Shown: positions 13,701 through 27,143, numbered from the stretch's first letter. The stretch: DNA of 64,000 bases from Combretum micranthum (GCA_024138025.1 JAMXBD010002840.1:62001-126000); one strand, 5' to 3'. Made by a program: numbers and translations. The notes: a model not told the origin generated them from the letters alone.

Positions 13701-16609
13701 TAAGAGTTGAATTGTAGAGTGTGCTAATAGGTAGACTAGGTGGTACTTTATGAATAGTGAGGAATAGTTGACAAGACAATTTAATTTCCGGTAGTAATGA
13801 AATACGAATAAAAAGGCTATAACTGTATTTTTCATAAACCGGAAAATTATGAAAAATATATTTTTGAAATCCTTATTTTATTTCGGTTCAAATGAGTACT
13901 CATAAGTAAATTTTTGAAATTCTAGTTCCGGGGCACGTTTTTCTATAATGGGTCTCGGGATGACCCGGAATTGAAATTTTCTTAAAATCTGATATTTTCT
14001 TGGTTTGAAATATAATCAAGAACTATATTCAAAATTAAATTTTCTTAGAAAAGTTTCTTAATTGGAAACCGAGGAAAAGCCGAAATTAGGGTTCCTAGTT
14101 CTCACTCTAGACTTGAGCTATTCCGGTTTAGGGTTTTGGTTTCCGGTTCTAGGGTTATCTTGGCTACTTGAAAAACCAGGGTTTACACTCATATTATTGT
14201 TGTTATTATATCTAACTAAATATAATTATGTATCTACATATACATATTCTTTAGAGCATATAAGCTCAATTGCAATTTATTTACTTTCATGCAAAGCAAT
14301 TTATTTATTTTCTTCCTTTGCAATTTATTTATTTCATATTGGACTAGTCTTACACTTATCATCATCAGTCAAAACAATTTTCTCTCTTTTATTTTCTTTT
14401 CTATTTGGGACTAGTCTATTTTTTAGTCCCAAGAGCCTTGAAGAAAGCTAGACTCTCAATACTTGACTTTATTTATTATTCATTATATTACATTTGCTTG
14501 CTAGTATTTCATGATCATGCACATAAAGATTGTTGTCTAAACTTTAAAAAGCTTCAATTATACTTTTTGCAAAAAGGAGATTTTATCACCTAAAGATGGT
14601 TCTATATGAAATTTAGAATTTATGATTTAAAAAAAGTAAATCTATTCTTTTCAAAACCTAAGGAAGAACTCACTATAATTTTAAAGCTACATTTGTTTTG
14701 AAAACTTTTTAATCATTTCTATATTACATTATTTTCCAAAAGAAGATGACTTTTGATACTAAAATGTTTTTCCATAAAAAATAAAGGAAACCCCATGAAA
14801 AGAGAATGAGAGGTTATAAACCAAGATGTTCCAAGTAATGGTCAAAGAAAAATTGTATAGAGAAAACTAATAGGAAAAGTGACACTAATATTGAAAATTT
14901 CTAAAAAGAAAATAAGAAATTTATTTTATTAAAAAGGTCATTAAGGAAAATAGTAAGATAATTCTTTGAAAACAAGAATCAAAATGTTCATTTTAAAGGA
15001 TTTACAAAATGGATTTCTTGAAATTACGGTTTTCTAAACTTCTAAACATTTTTTTACTAAGAATTTTGGTTGGACTACAAATACTTGAGCATGGATGAAA
15101 TATAGGCTATATATCTACAAAAGGAATTTCTTAACTATATAGATAACTAAGTATTGATCAATGTAATTTTTTTTTTTTATGATTTAATGTTTGAAACAAA
15201 TGCTTTTGGGATGAGAAAATCGTGGTGAATCTGATCACCACTGTTTCCAAGCCTAAATGATCTAGTTTGATAAAACTAGTTTTAGAAATGGATAGATATT
15301 TTGAATAGGTAGAAATCGGTATATTATATGCACAATTCCGAGTTAAGAACAAGTTATGGCCATTTAAATTGGAATTATCTTATGTGAACTTTGACATTTT
15401 ATGACATAATTTTTTCAAATTTCAAGAAGATTATCAAGAAATACTCATTTTGGGTATTTTTCTTGACTAGGTGATCCCAAGGAGGAATACCCATATCTCG
15501 AGGATTATTTTGACTAAGTGGATTGTTTGACGACTCATCCATTTAGAAGGAGTATCGCCATGGCAACGTAAGTTTATTTCCTTAATACGATACTTGATTG
15601 GATTGTAGTTTAGTTCACTAGAATTAAGGAAAGATAAATTGATATGTTTGTAAAAATTGTTCAAAATTCTAAGAATATTGAGGCAGAAATTGATTGTAAG
15701 TAATTGTTTGTTTTAGTATAGAACTTGATATGTATGAAATTCTATGATCACCTTAAAGTTGATAATAATGATGCTATGATATCTTAAATAAATTGATTCA
15801 TGCATACGAAGTGAGTCACATTGAATGGGTTATTATCCTTGGGTGAAAAGGATAGTTAGGTTGAAAGCAACACTTGGTGGTTATGATCGAAAGTGATTGC
15901 TTGGCAACATGAAATCAAACCAATGCTTGGTGGTAATCTGAAGGCATGCCTCAACCCGAGTAGACTTAATATGCTTAGTAGTAAAGATCGTAAGCATAAC
16001 TTAACTAAAACTTCTCGTTTTGAGATTACTTATCACCAAACCCCAAATTGAGGGCGTAAATCAATTCAACATATTGTTTCCTGGAAAACTATATGCCTTG
16101 CTTGCTCATGTGTACGTTGCATTTCACTTGAATGCTTAAATAACTTGTTTGAATGTTTACTACACAAGAATTTGCTTATGAAATAATTGTCACTAAGCCT
16201 ATTATCTTATACCCCTATAGATATCTTTTGCAGTTTAACTATTTGTGGTTGAGGCCACGTGGACCCTACAGTCAGGTATTTTTCCCTTTTTTGGTTAAGG
16301 AATTTTTAAATGAAGTTTAGCATTAGTTTAGATGTAGACTTCATAGAAAATTTCTTGTAATAGATTATAGTATTTTGGCAAGGGAATGCCCCTAAAACTT
16401 GTAAGACAATTATTATGAATGAATGAATATTATGAATATTATTGTATCTTCTTAAGCTTCATATTTCAAAGTATGGTCTTCTAAATTTGTGAGAGCACAC
16501 CTTACACTTAATATCAAAGCTTTTGGGAATGACTAAGATTGCCATGCTTAACTTTAATATTAAGTGTGTCAGAATGTTACATTTAGAGTACCCTTTGGAG
16601 CGTGCCACA
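10715..16609 (+). mobile_element. LTR E1, forward, 5'-truncated and interrupted by solo LTR C
   Basis: Forward LTR remnant made of 10,715-10,783 and 14,188-16,609. It matches the reverse complement of LTR E2 (about 48,322-50,600) and ends GGAGCGTGCCACA, a diverged form of the family's GGGGCGTGACA end. The 5' part lies left of LTR H2, outside the window. It keeps the conserved 3'-proximal blocks: a CACTAAGC block near 16,190, the GGGAATGCCCC hairpin at 16,382-16,392, and a block reading as the reverse complement of GCCCTCA near 16,050. No PBS follows at 16,610. Confidence 0.7.
10784..14187 (-). mobile_element. Solo LTR C, close relative of LTR A
   Basis: A 3,404-bp reverse LTR, TGTCACGCCCC...GGGTTTACA, with a perfect target duplication CTCAT at 10,779-10,783 and 14,188-14,192. 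It aligns with LTR A along its whole length, with many single-base indels. It includes a GT repeat near 13,373, a short G run at about 13,545 and a TATATAAG-type box (reverse strand) near 13,490. Inserted in LTR E1. Confidence 0.93.
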
Positions 16610-17627
16610 TTGAAACAAATGTTTTATGAGTTTTATGTAATCTAAAGAATAAAAAAACATGCAATATAATAGTAGGATTGCCCTATGAGCCCTTGTGTTG
16701 ATTAAGGTACATTTAGAAGAAAGAGTTCCTATTAGATTAGTGTGTTGCTATTGATGTTCTGTTTTAGGTTATTCATATGCGTGTTTTGATGCTTAGATTC
16801 ATTTTAGAGGAGTTAAGAGGTGTTCTTGAGTTGTTCTGTATGTTTTATGTTGTCCCGCCCTAGTTTTCCCTCGAGGTGGATCAAATGTAGGCTTAATGTA
16901 AGTGTCAACGGGTAAATTTTTTATGAGAAGCATTGGTCGAGGCTTAGAGTCGAGCCCTGGACTTACCCTCAAAAGACACTAAGTAAGTGTTGAACCTAAA
17001 AATATCTTAAGTAATGAAACACAAATGCTGTTACAGCTTACCATCAAGCCTTCGACGTACCTCCTGACACTTACTAAGTGTTGTCAAGGCTAAAATTTAG
17101 CTAAGTGTTTTGAGCACAATCTTTGTCGAGGTCTAGAATTGAGCCCTCAATGTGCCCTTAATAGTCACTATGAATGTTTTTAATAGCACTCGAGCCTCAT
17201 TTGGTTGAGGCGTGACATGCTTTCTTATGCATATATATGCCCCTCGACTCTTCCTAAGTGACCCTCCACCTAAGTTTACTTAGGCTCGAGCTTAGATTTA
17301 TGTAGCACAGTGACCCTCGACCTAACCATAGTGGTATGCGATGACAAAGAACATTAGTTAAGAATTTATAACAGGAATCTAGAATACTTCAAAATCTAAT
17401 AAGAGTTTTATCTTCTTTGTTATGTACTAGTAATCTATGTTTGTTGTTCTATAGGAGCTTTTCTGTCAAGACTTTGAAATCCTAGAAGACTATTATGATT
17501 TATAAGATGAATGCACAAGTGAGTGGCTTGAATCATATCATGCTGTCGTGCTTGCTATTGCTTGTTGTGGTGTTGACTGTATGCTTTGTCTGATTAAATG
17601 ACTTGTTGAAGTGAGTGCAATCATCTG
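16610..17627 (+). other. Possible LTR/leader remnant with a degenerate PBS
   Basis: No open coding region. Two diverged copies of a block around GTCGAGGCTTAGAGTCGAGC lie at 16,935-16,960 and 17,124-17,149, with further CTCGAG/TTGAGG pieces to about 17,290 and a 7-bp inverted repeat CCTAAGTTTACTTAGG at 17,269-17,284. Near 17,328 the sequence GTGGTATGCGATG is followed by GTTAAGAATTTATAA; element J has TTGGTATCAGAGC then GTTAAGAGTTTATAA, so this may be a decayed primer-binding site and leader. K's LTR interrupts at 17,628. Confidence 0.3.
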
Positions 17628-19549
17628 TGTAACACACTAACCTGATGGCACTACAACCCGCCACGTGTCCTTAACATAGATGGACATGCTAAGGCTAAAC
17701 ACTAATCCACAAATAATCCTAAAAACATATATCTCCAATACTTACATATAAAGGGTACTTATTTAAAGCATCTCATAGAAATAAAACTTCCGAATAATCT
17801 TATTGACATAACCAAAGCCAACTTTAAAAAAACTTAAAACATAAAGGGAAGTCTCATAAATTATTCTAAAAAATTCATAAAACATAAAAACTTCTTATAG
17901 TCTTTAACCCATTCTATTTCAATCATCAAATCTAAACATAGTAGGGAAGCCTAGTCCACTATCGTCCTCCCGTAGTCTACAAAAACATCAAATCCAAATA
18001 AATCATAATATACTTGATCTTTACCTGTCCCTGAAAAAAGATAAAAGAATGAGCAAATATTGCCAGTATGTTAAACCACAATCACAAGCGCATGAGCACA
18101 CATCATACATAATTACATATAACTTATTCTAATGTAACAAAAACAGGTTATTATCTTTTTAAATAGCCACAAACAACACAGTCTAGAACCATCTGCAGTC
18201 CAGTTCTAAACCTGGAGTTATTCATAGCTCCATAAAAACAAACAGTATAGAAAATAGGTAATATATATACATATATGGATGTTAGATATTCCCCCACACA
18301 CCTGGTGGCATCATTGCACAATCCTAAACTATCGTAATCATTGCTATGCACGAGTCCACTCGGGACATCCTCATACATAGATCATTAGGGTGCCAGCATT
18401 AGTATCACTGTCTGCCTGGTCCTTCTTAATAGCAGCCAATCACAAACAAAAAGAAAAATATATAATTAAAGCGAAATATAATTAGATCAATTTATTAATT
18501 TTAATCCTATAAGCACATACAACAAGAAAGGAATGGTCGTACTTATATCAATTTCAAGGAATGAAATTCTAAATCTCCAAAACCTTAATCACATAAGTAG
18601 AACATATTTCAATACACATCTTTCATAACATAAACGTAATCCAAATTTCACCTAAAACGCTAATCTCAATAGAAATATAAATCCACACCTTTCTCCTTGA
18701 ATAAAATACAAAAATTCTTCAAAAGAACCAATCTTCTAAACAATCTTTCCAAACCCTAGAATTTGATTCAATAAAAATTAGACCAAGAGTCAACATAAAA
18801 ATAATTTTTATATAATCATGAAGATCAAGAACATTCATACTTACCTACAATTGGTTCTCTATCCCTCTTGATCAACAAGAATCAAAATCTCTAAGTAAAC
18901 TAGGGTTTTCTTCAATTTCTCGTTTAAAACCAATCATAAAACCCCTAAGGAAAATTGATAGATCTAATAAATCCTAAAGAAAAGATAGATATGTGATTAC
19001 CTTAATCTAATCTTCCAAATCTCCTTGGATGTTATGATCACTCGTAGAGAGAATTTTCTAGGTTTAGGAGTGTCTTTGGAAAGGAAACCATAGGATAGCT
19101 TATAAAGAAAATCATGACAACCTTTCAATTCCCACACACAAACGTTGGTATTTTTTCAATGTTCGCCTGTGGTGTAAACTGAAGGCCAGTAGCTTAACCA
19201 CCAAGGTTGGCAGCCATTTCGTCTCGGGTCATCATTTTTTTTATGTGTATGTCGGCATGTAACCGGTGGTGTAAATACTTAAGCTGGCGGCGTACACATC
19301 TTGCACCCAGTTTCCATTTTCAACTTTAGCTTCAATGCTGCCGAAGCCACAGGACATACGCTGATAATGTTGAATTCTACGCTGATGGTGTACCTTGCCG
19401 GCTTATAGTTGTAAAATTCTATCTTCCGTCATGTGTCCACCATGTGATCAAAACATAATTATACTTTAGAATTTGAACATATAACCTTCTTATTTTATAT
19501 CAATTAACACTTTTGTCCTCCTTTAAAATGTATTTATCTGTATATTACA
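17628..19549 (-). mobile_element. 3' LTR of minus-strand element K
   Basis: About 1.9 kb with termini TGTAACACAC at 17,628 and ATATTACA at 19,549, so on its own strand it starts TGTAAT and ends GTTACA. A purine tract and the end of pol lie immediately outside its 5' edge (to the right), which fixes it as the 3' LTR. A TATA-like TTATAAGC (reverse strand) lies near 19,100, just downstream of a cluster of CCGGC-like motifs at 19,150-19,420. The left target duplication would be 17,623-17,627 (ATCTG); the partner copy was not found. Confidence 0.65.
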
Positions 19550-19563
19550 TCTCTCCCCTCCTT
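19550..19563 (-). other. Polypurine tract of element K
   Basis: On the minus strand the sequence AAGGAGGGGAGAGA directly precedes the TGTAATA start of the K LTR, the expected position and composition for the plus-strand priming site of an LTR retrotransposon. Confidence 0.75.
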
Positions 19564-19892
19564 AAAGAAGCTTTTGTCCTTGAAAGAGACCTAGATTATA
19601 GAAAAGCTCGAGGTCCTTATTTTCTCTTCTAACTCCCATGTAGCTTCCCACTCTAATTGATTTGTCTACTGTACCTTCACATATTTGATTACCTACCTTC
19701 TCAAAATCTTCTCTTTAGCATCAATAATCTTCAATGGCTTTTCAATTGTAGATAGATTTGGTTGTACTTCCAATGGTTCCAAGGCTATTTTCTATTCAGG
19801 ATCTTTTACATACTTTCTTAACATAGACACATGGAACACATGTGTACTCTTCCAAACTAGGCAGTAGTTAAAGCTAACTTGTATGCCACATT
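19564..19892 (-). pseudogene. Chromovirus pol C-terminus with chromodomain remnant (element K)
   Basis: Read on the minus strand, a short stretch resembling YKLAL is followed after a stop and frameshift by FHVSMLRKYV, the segment just after integrase in Tekay/Del-type polyproteins. Next comes a chromodomain-like stretch with KPLKIIDAKEKILRR, VIKYVKVQ and EWEATWELEEKI. Internal stops lie after KDPE, after ILRR and after VKVQ, so it is dead. It runs toward the K polypurine tract and LTR, as a pol 3' end should. The rest of the polyprotein is missing because an LTR begins at 19,893. Confidence 0.72.
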
Positions 19893-21079
19893 TGTCATTC
19901 CCCAAGGTATCATAGTATTAGCTTACAATCCACACATGTTGTACTATTACTAGTACACATTTAGAGATAATATATTTTCAAACAAACAATCTTTTAGTTG
20001 CATCAATAAGAAATGACAAACATATGTAAGCCATAAATTAGTAAAATAAAATCACAAGTCTTGAATAATATAATATAAGACCATATTCCTATCTCATAAG
20101 TCTCTAAATACATAAATGCATATTTCAAATACTAACTAATTTATAACTATAAAATAAAAACAACTTATCCTAATATCCTATATTCTTCACCTTCTAAATT
20201 CTTACCGGAGTCATACTCATGGAATAAACAAGCCAAGGTCGTAGTATTAACCTAAAAGGTCTTTAGGAGTGGGAGCAAAACCATGGGATCAGTGAATAAC
20301 TAGACATATTACACATAAAACAAGTTTTAGTAATCATATGTAATGCAACAATCAATCATATGCTCAGATACAAGCTGGATGATCTAGAACCCGAATAGGT
20401 AAGAGATTTATGCCCTCTTAGGGTTGAAGGACAATTACTTAATGACCCACATGCTTGGAGAAACTAATTATGCAGGAAAATCAATAATTTCTCATTTTAG
20501 ATTATCACTTTAACTTAAAGGTATTTTAATTGACCATTTCCTATATCAATCCTTAGAAACTCCCTTAAGTATTAGTAATTTCAAAGCGATACCATGAGCG
20601 ATGCCTTTCATTGCCACTTAAATCTCATGAAACTAACGGAACAAAGATAATTCTTGGAAGAAATAGCAATTTTAGAAAAACCAAGCATTAACAAAGAACT
20701 GAAATACTAATATGTAGTAGACTATCACACTATTAAAATATGCAATAATGCAGTTTGTGCAATGCATAATCATTCTAATTATATAATAAATATTTCTTAA
20801 TCAGGTTTATGATGATCATATATTACACACAAACATATATCATGCATTTCTCAAGTCACCAGCCAATTTGTGTTATCACCTTTATTATCTTAGTTTGTCA
20901 ATACATGCAAACAACTCACATCACATACTCAATAGATTTCCCCCACAACATTTTATTAACTTTGCATTACAATTGCCACTAGTTACAAATATAATCAATG
21001 TAATAGATCTAAGTTACTCAGCTGCTCATATTGATTAGTCATAATAGTCTTTAGGAAAATCCACTAACTGATCAGTATC
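19893..21079 (-). mobile_element. Reverse LTR fragment, diverged chromovirus type
   Basis: Begins TGTCATTCCCCAAGGTATCA, resembling the TGTCACGCCCC starts of the other LTRs. It keeps their order of landmarks: a region like CATATGTAATGC near 20,335, then AACCCGAATAGG and TTATGCCCTCTTAGGGTTG near 20,390-20,430, matching the GCCCTCCAT...GGGTTAG block of the family. It is cut at 21,080 by a different LTR; its right end was not identified. Confidence 0.5.
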
Positions 21080-22230
21080 TGTTGGGAATTTACGATCCAA
21101 ATCTGAATCGTGCAGCAGAAAATCGTTTTTTTTTTTTAAATTCCCAATCGGATCCAAGCGTTCCAATTAAATCAGAAAGAAAAGGGAATCGTGTACCTTT
21201 TTGATGATGGGATCAAGGAGATGAAGATTACACCAACTCCCTCTACCGGTATCCACGCGAATGAATTGGATCTTCGTGTGTGGTAGCACGTCGAAGAATT
21301 TCGACCCTTGGGAATCCCTCACACTCTCTTTTTAGGTTACGAATTTTTCTTTCTCAATGACGGCTAGCGTCAGATAATCAAAAAATTAACCTAGTGGAGA
21401 ATATATATGTGATATTATATATGGGTTTGTCTTTTCAAATTACCATATATAATATAAAGGTTATGTCTCTTTAAATTATGTAGAAAGACATATATATCCT
21501 TATTATCCGAATTTATTTATTTGGTCATTTTATCTAATTAAAATCGACAAATAAATAATTAATCAATTCCCAATAGATTATCGAAGATCCATCTTATTCA
21601 TCTTTGTGTGTGACCTGTTAGGTTCACTTAAAATTGGTAGTAGCTCTTAAACATTTTTTTTAGGACTACAAGACATAATTGGTCTCTAGCAAGACATTAT
21701 GTCTACACAATTTTAGTGAAGATCGATGATCCGACTTTACTACTAACAGTTAGTCATTCAGTCCTTTTGTTACACAATATCTTATAATCAAACATAAGGT
21801 GTGGATCAAACAATACTCTTTATTGTCTAATTACTTATTTCTTGATCTAGAGTTTGACTGACTCAAACAAATGATATTTGATAACTCTTTATCAATTCAT
21901 TCGAGCATGGCCATGCATTTTTCCAGTCTTACTCATCAGGGGCCAATAGATATCTCTCTCAAATTAATGAGATGAACAAATCCTTCACTAACACTCACAT
22001 TCCTCTATATAACATATTGCATGCCACAAGTTTACTCTTACAATCATCCGATTAAAGATGATGAAGAGATGAATCAAAACATGGAAACTGTTATATAGGA
22101 ATCCATGGTGCTATTAGTCAAAGGACTAAAACAACATTGTAAATAAGAATATATTGCATTGATCCATACAATATTATTATAGTGGTCAATACAAAATACA
22201 TACACTCCTGTTTGTATCTATGTGCTGAAT
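21080..22230. mobile_element. Copia-like LTR or fragment (TGTTGGGAATT start)
   Basis: A change in sequence character at TGTTGGGAATTTACGATCC, followed by CTGAATCGTGCAGCAG and a T run, a start I associate with plant Ty1/copia-type LTRs. Within it are CATGGCCATGCATTTTTCCAG near 21,905 and AATAGATATCTCTC near 21,946, segments also typical of such LTRs. The right boundary is approximate; no clean CA end with a matching GTATC duplication was found. No coding region. Confidence 0.4.
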
Positions 22231-23630
22231 TGATATCCCATATCTATGATCAGTAAAACTTGATCATCATACAGCAATCATACTAGTCTTAATTCCATTA
22301 TCATTCCACATAATGAGTGATAGGGATAATTAGAATAAAGTTATAATTCAGCTTATGGTTCTACTATAAGTCACATACTTTAACAACATAAGGTATAACT
22401 AAACATTCAAGGAATAATATTACCAAAGTAAATAGGCCAAAATATCTTTGATAATTAAAATGACTTGATAACAAACATACAAATGATAAAGAATTCATAT
22501 GGCCTAGGGGCACATCACTAGCAGTTAGTATCACCTATTGAATGTAATATAAATCATTACTGATCATATATATATATATATATATAAATAATTCAGTATG
22601 TTATTATTACCATTATTATTATTTTTATATCGTTCTTTTTGTTTGATTACCTTATGGTAACTAATAATCATTTAGTTTCATTGTGTTTCTCTTGATCTCA
22701 TTTCATATCATTATCTATTAGTTATGGGAATCTTATTATTCTTTATTATGACTTATTTACGTTTTCCATTCTTATATATTTTCCTATATAAAATACTTAT
22801 CATAATCTAATCTTTTGTTTAATCTAACTAAAGTGTTTCTTATTTGTAATAGTTACTAAAGTTTGACGTTTAACATTTATTTAAACATACTAAACTTAAA
22901 ATATTTATTTTTATTTATTAAATTTTATCTTATGTTCTTCTCTTTTCTTGCATATATATATATATATATATATACGTATATTATATGTTACGAACGAAAC
23001 AGATTCGCCTAGGAAAATTTTGCACGTGCGCTAGCACCAACACTATCGGCGTTGAACTCTAGACTACCGTGTTTGTGAGATTTTTACGTAATATTGTTCT
23101 AGTACACACTGGCTCAAAGGCTACTAGCTTTTCTATGTATGCTGCCGGTATAGAAAATATACACCACTAGCGTTCGTTTATTTTTACATGAAACAAAATT
23201 TTACGAAGCATTGATTCAGCATAACCTGGCATGAAGGCCGCTAGCTTAACCATTTACATCACTAGCCTACCTATATACATTGTTGGTGTAGTCCCGTTTA
23301 GGCATTGTTCATCATCTTCTTCATTTTTCTTCGGTTTGTAACTCATTTTCTTTGCACCATACATGTGTTATATGAGTGTTTAAGCTACTTCTAAGTGTTT
23401 TCCATGATTCCTTATCTAATATTCGTGATATATCAACACATATAACATCTTTTAATAATTATGTTATATGATTTTCTAGCTTCTGTTCATATGATATTAC
23501 ATAAATGAAGTTTTAAGGTTAGAGATTACCTTGTTTGGGCTGTAATGGAGATGCTAAACCCTTTCCCCAAGCTTGATACAAACCTAAGTTGATAAAAACA
23601 TTATTCAAGCTAGTGTTTAACATATAAAAT
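22231..23630. other. AT-rich non-coding DNA with microsatellites and a CCGGC-motif cluster
   Basis: No supported gene. It contains an (AT)n run at 22,566-22,587, another at 22,952-22,974, and, in contrast to the AT-rich surroundings, a GC-richer block at 23,020-23,300 with GCTAGC, CTGCCGG, GGCCGCTAGC and related words. It ends at the insertion point of element J and continues at 36,052. Confidence 0.5.
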
Positions 23631-26600
23631 TGTAAACCCTGGTTTTCTTAGTAACCGAGTAAACTCCATAAATCGAAAATCAAAACCCTAAATAGGATTA
23701 GTACAAGCAACCTAGGAAACCTAATTCCGGCTTTTCTTCGATTTCTATATTAAAGAATCTCTATAAGATAAATTAATGTGGATTATTATTTTATAGTATA
23801 TTTCAAACCATACAAAATTTTGATTTTGAAGAATTTTCTATTCCGGGCTTTCTCGAGCTCCATTACGGAAAAGCGAGCCTCAGAACTGGAAACTCAGAAA
23901 AATATTTCGAAATACTCGTTAGAACCAAAATTTTATAAGGATTCTAAAAATATATGTTTTATAATTTTTCGGGTTATAAAAATTATAGTTATAGCCTTTT
24001 TCCCGTATTTTTCTTACTACTGGTAAAGTAGATGTCTTATCTAATATTTATTACTATTCACAAGTACAACCTACTACACATACACCTATATCCTAGTCTC
24101 ACATCCTTACAAATACTTAATTATATTTTCTTTTCCAAGAATTTTTGTCTCTTAACAAATTATTACATTTAATACATTTTATTACGTAAATTACAATTTA
24201 AAAAAAAAAATCAAAACTCTCTCTCTCTCACACACCTAGTGGCCGGCGCAACCCCCTCAATTTCCCCCAATTTGTTTTATTTTATCTCTTTTTATAATAC
24301 AAACAAACCCTAATTTCATTTAATATAAATAGCCTTTTATTTTCTCTCTCCTTCATTTTATTTCATTTTGTTTCAAAGCTCTCAAACCTCCCTCTTCCTC
24401 TTTCATTACCGTGAACTCTCCTTCACCACACACACACACACACAAGCTTCAATCTTCTTCATTTCTTCACTAAATCCAACCTTAGGTGATGATTCCTAAG
24501 CCTTACTACCATTTAATCTTGTAATGGCAAGATTATTCATGAGAGTGTTTTCACTCAAAGTCCCATGAGCACTTGCTAGGACAAGAAAATACTACTACAT
24601 GAATATCAAGCCATCACAAGATTAGATCTTGTGTTTGATTAAGTTTTTGTTGAGATATCTTCATGATCATGCATGTAGAAGTGGAGTAAAGTTGAGATCT
24701 AGCATAAAAATTTCATGTTCATGCTTTTAAACTTCATTTCATACATCATAAGTAGTAGATCTAGCTTTTAGATGCTTATGCCATGCTTGACATTTATGAT
24801 CTTATGGATGATTTATGTTTTCATGCATTCATACTCATGAAGGCTTTGTTTGAAGTATATAGATGTGGTAGTTGGTAGATCCTTAGGGAAATAAAGCAAT
24901 AAACTTGAAAAAGGAAAGTTTTTATTTGAAATACTCAAAGTCAAATTCGTATGATTCCAAGACCCTATTTTAAAAACTCTTTTATCAATTTTAAAACTTA
25001 TGTTTTATGTGAAAAATAAAATGTATAGGTAATAGGTACCATTAAGTAGTGATTTTCATGATTTGAAATGAGTTTCAATGAGATTAATGTATAAAACAAG
25101 AAGTGGAATCTAGATGGAAAATTTTGAGTTAGTACTCAACATGTGAAATTCGTAATTTTGAATATAGGTCATAAGAACACCTACCATCCAAGTTCAAAAT
25201 CGAATTTTTATGTGTTAACTGGATTCCTTAGGTAATAGGCATCTTAAAGTTTTAAGTTTTAATGCATTAAACAAGTTTTTTCCAAAGGAATCAGTCAAAA
25301 ATTTAATTTTAAGAAATTCGGATTTTTGGATAAATCCTACTTGAAAACATATTTGCAAAGTGTAAAATGCAAATTTTTATGTAGAAATGAAGGCTTGGGT
25401 ATAGGTATAATGAAGACTCAATTTAGATAAGGATAAATTGATTTTCTTAAGGAAATAACTTCAAAACAAATGAGATAGTCAAAGTTAGGAAAGTAGTTTT
25501 CATGGAAGTATAAAGTTATGGAGTTTCGCAAATAAGAAGTTTCTTAATTTGTCTTTTTGTAAATAATGTTAAAAGCATGCATGCATCAAGTTCATATCAT
25601 ATCCTTCATGTAGGAAATCATCGATATGCATGTGTAGTTAAGTTATATGCTAGAAACATCACAAGCATCTGCAAAACTATTTTTCGGAATTGAAGTTTTC
25701 GAACGACCAGAACTGATCCCTCTGTTTCATGACCTAAATATTTTGGAAACTTGAAAATAATATTAGGAATAGATATATCTTTCGAAGTATATAGAAATCG
25801 ATATATTTTATGCTTAATTCCGAGTTAAAATGAGTTAGATATGGTTATTTAAAGTTAGGACTTTATCTTATGCGGAAATTAACGAACTTAGTAGCTAGAA
25901 TTGTTAAGTTATTAGAACCTTATAAGAAATACTGATTTCAGGTATTCCTTGTACTTAGGTGAATTGGAGGACGGATTTCCACTCCCCGAGGACTACTACG
26001 ACTAGTGGATTTCTCTCCATGGCTGAGTGAGTTCATTTCTTAAATAATTGTGCTCATGTATGTGCTTGTAATCGTAGTGGAATTAGAATTATGAAAAGAT
26101 AAAATTATGATGATTGTGACATAATCTTAGTTGAATGAATGATAAGTATATCGAGACAAGACTTGTTGATAAATCATTGTATGAGCTAGTATTAGACTTG
26201 GATTGTCAAAAATTCTTTATGATCGCACTTAATCTGCCTAATTAATATGCCACGATTATATGAATAAACTGTACATGCATATCACGTAGTGAGTCACATG
26301 ACATGAGTTATTATACCTTTGTGGGAAGAAGGCATAGTAATTCGGGCAACGAAGGGCCAGTAAACTCGGTTGTTGGCAGATGGGCCGGAATTTAAAAGTG
26401 CATGGGTGGGCACCTATATAAACCACAGTAAAAATTTAAACGTGGTGGATGGGCACCTGTATCAACCATAATAAGAAGTGAGAAGTAATTGAATGATGGT
26501 CGTATATGCCTGAAACACCTAACCCCGAATGGAGGGCGTAAATCCATTCAACATAAGATTTCCGGATGGTCTTATGTATTGTATGCTCATATGCTTGTGC

Positions 26601-27124
26601 ATTCATATGATTGCTAATGACTTGTTGATATATACTATTGTTGAGTATTGAATATTTGGAATTGAATCTCACTAAGCCTGTAGCTTTACCCCGATAGTTT
26701 TGTTGTGGTGTTCTATTTTTGGTTGTTCCGAGAGAACACATTTCACAAGGTTATCTTTTGGATGAAGGAGCTTTTGAAGAAGTCGGGACCTAGCTAGAGG
26801 CGTGGACTTCTAGAAAAAAAAATCTCTTTAACATAAACCCTACTGATTGTAATATGGTTTAGACGGATAGACTTCCATTATTATTTTGATGGGGGTATGC
26901 CCCTTGACTTTTGTATAGACTTAATTTATTTATCTCATTATGATTTCTATTCTTAATGCTAATGTATGCTTTTTAGACTATTCGTTCAAAGTGTGATCCT
27001 AAAAGTTGTGCAAGTACACCTTTCACCCGATATGCAAACTTATGGGATGACTAAGGTTGTCATACTTAAGTTTAAATATCGAGTGTGGTGGACTGTTGTT
27101 TTGGGTACCCTTTGGGGCGTGACA
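23631..27124 (+). repeat. 5' LTR of element J
   Basis: 3,494 bp, TGTAAACCCT...GGGGCGTGACA. Contains a CT run near 24,218, a TATA box at 24,324, a CA microsatellite near 24,429, three diverged CCGAATTT-type modules (about 24,955-25,410, seen in reverse complement), a GAGGGCGTAAATCCATTC block near 26,530, CACTAAGCCTGTAGC near 26,669 and the GGGGGTATGCCCC hairpin at 26,891. LTR G is the closest other copy, in reverse. Confidence 0.95.
24324..24332 (+). promoter_or_regulatory. TATA box of J 5' LTR
   Basis: TATAAATAG in the 5' LTR, followed by a CT-rich leader; the same word lies at 33,273-33,280 in the 3' LTR. Position and sequence suit an RNA polymerase II promoter that would start transcription about 30 bases downstream. 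Inferred, not proven. Confidence 0.6.
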
Positions 27125-27131
27125 TTTAAGT

Positions 27132-27143
27132 TGGTATCAGAGC
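27132..27143 (+). other. Primer-binding site of element J (tRNA-iMet type)
   Basis: TGGTATCAGAGC, complementary to the 3' end of plant initiator methionine tRNA, seven bases after the LTR end. Standard for plant chromoviruses. Confidence 0.95.

Noticed and set aside
14062..14593. Plus-strand ORFs of 129 and 62 codons
   Set aside because: They cross the boundary of solo LTR C and E1, with hydrophobic composition from AT-rich DNA and no family likeness.
21080..22260. Solo LTR with GTATC target duplication
   Set aside because: GTATC recurs near 22,214, but the bases before it do not form a CA end, so the duplication is not supported.
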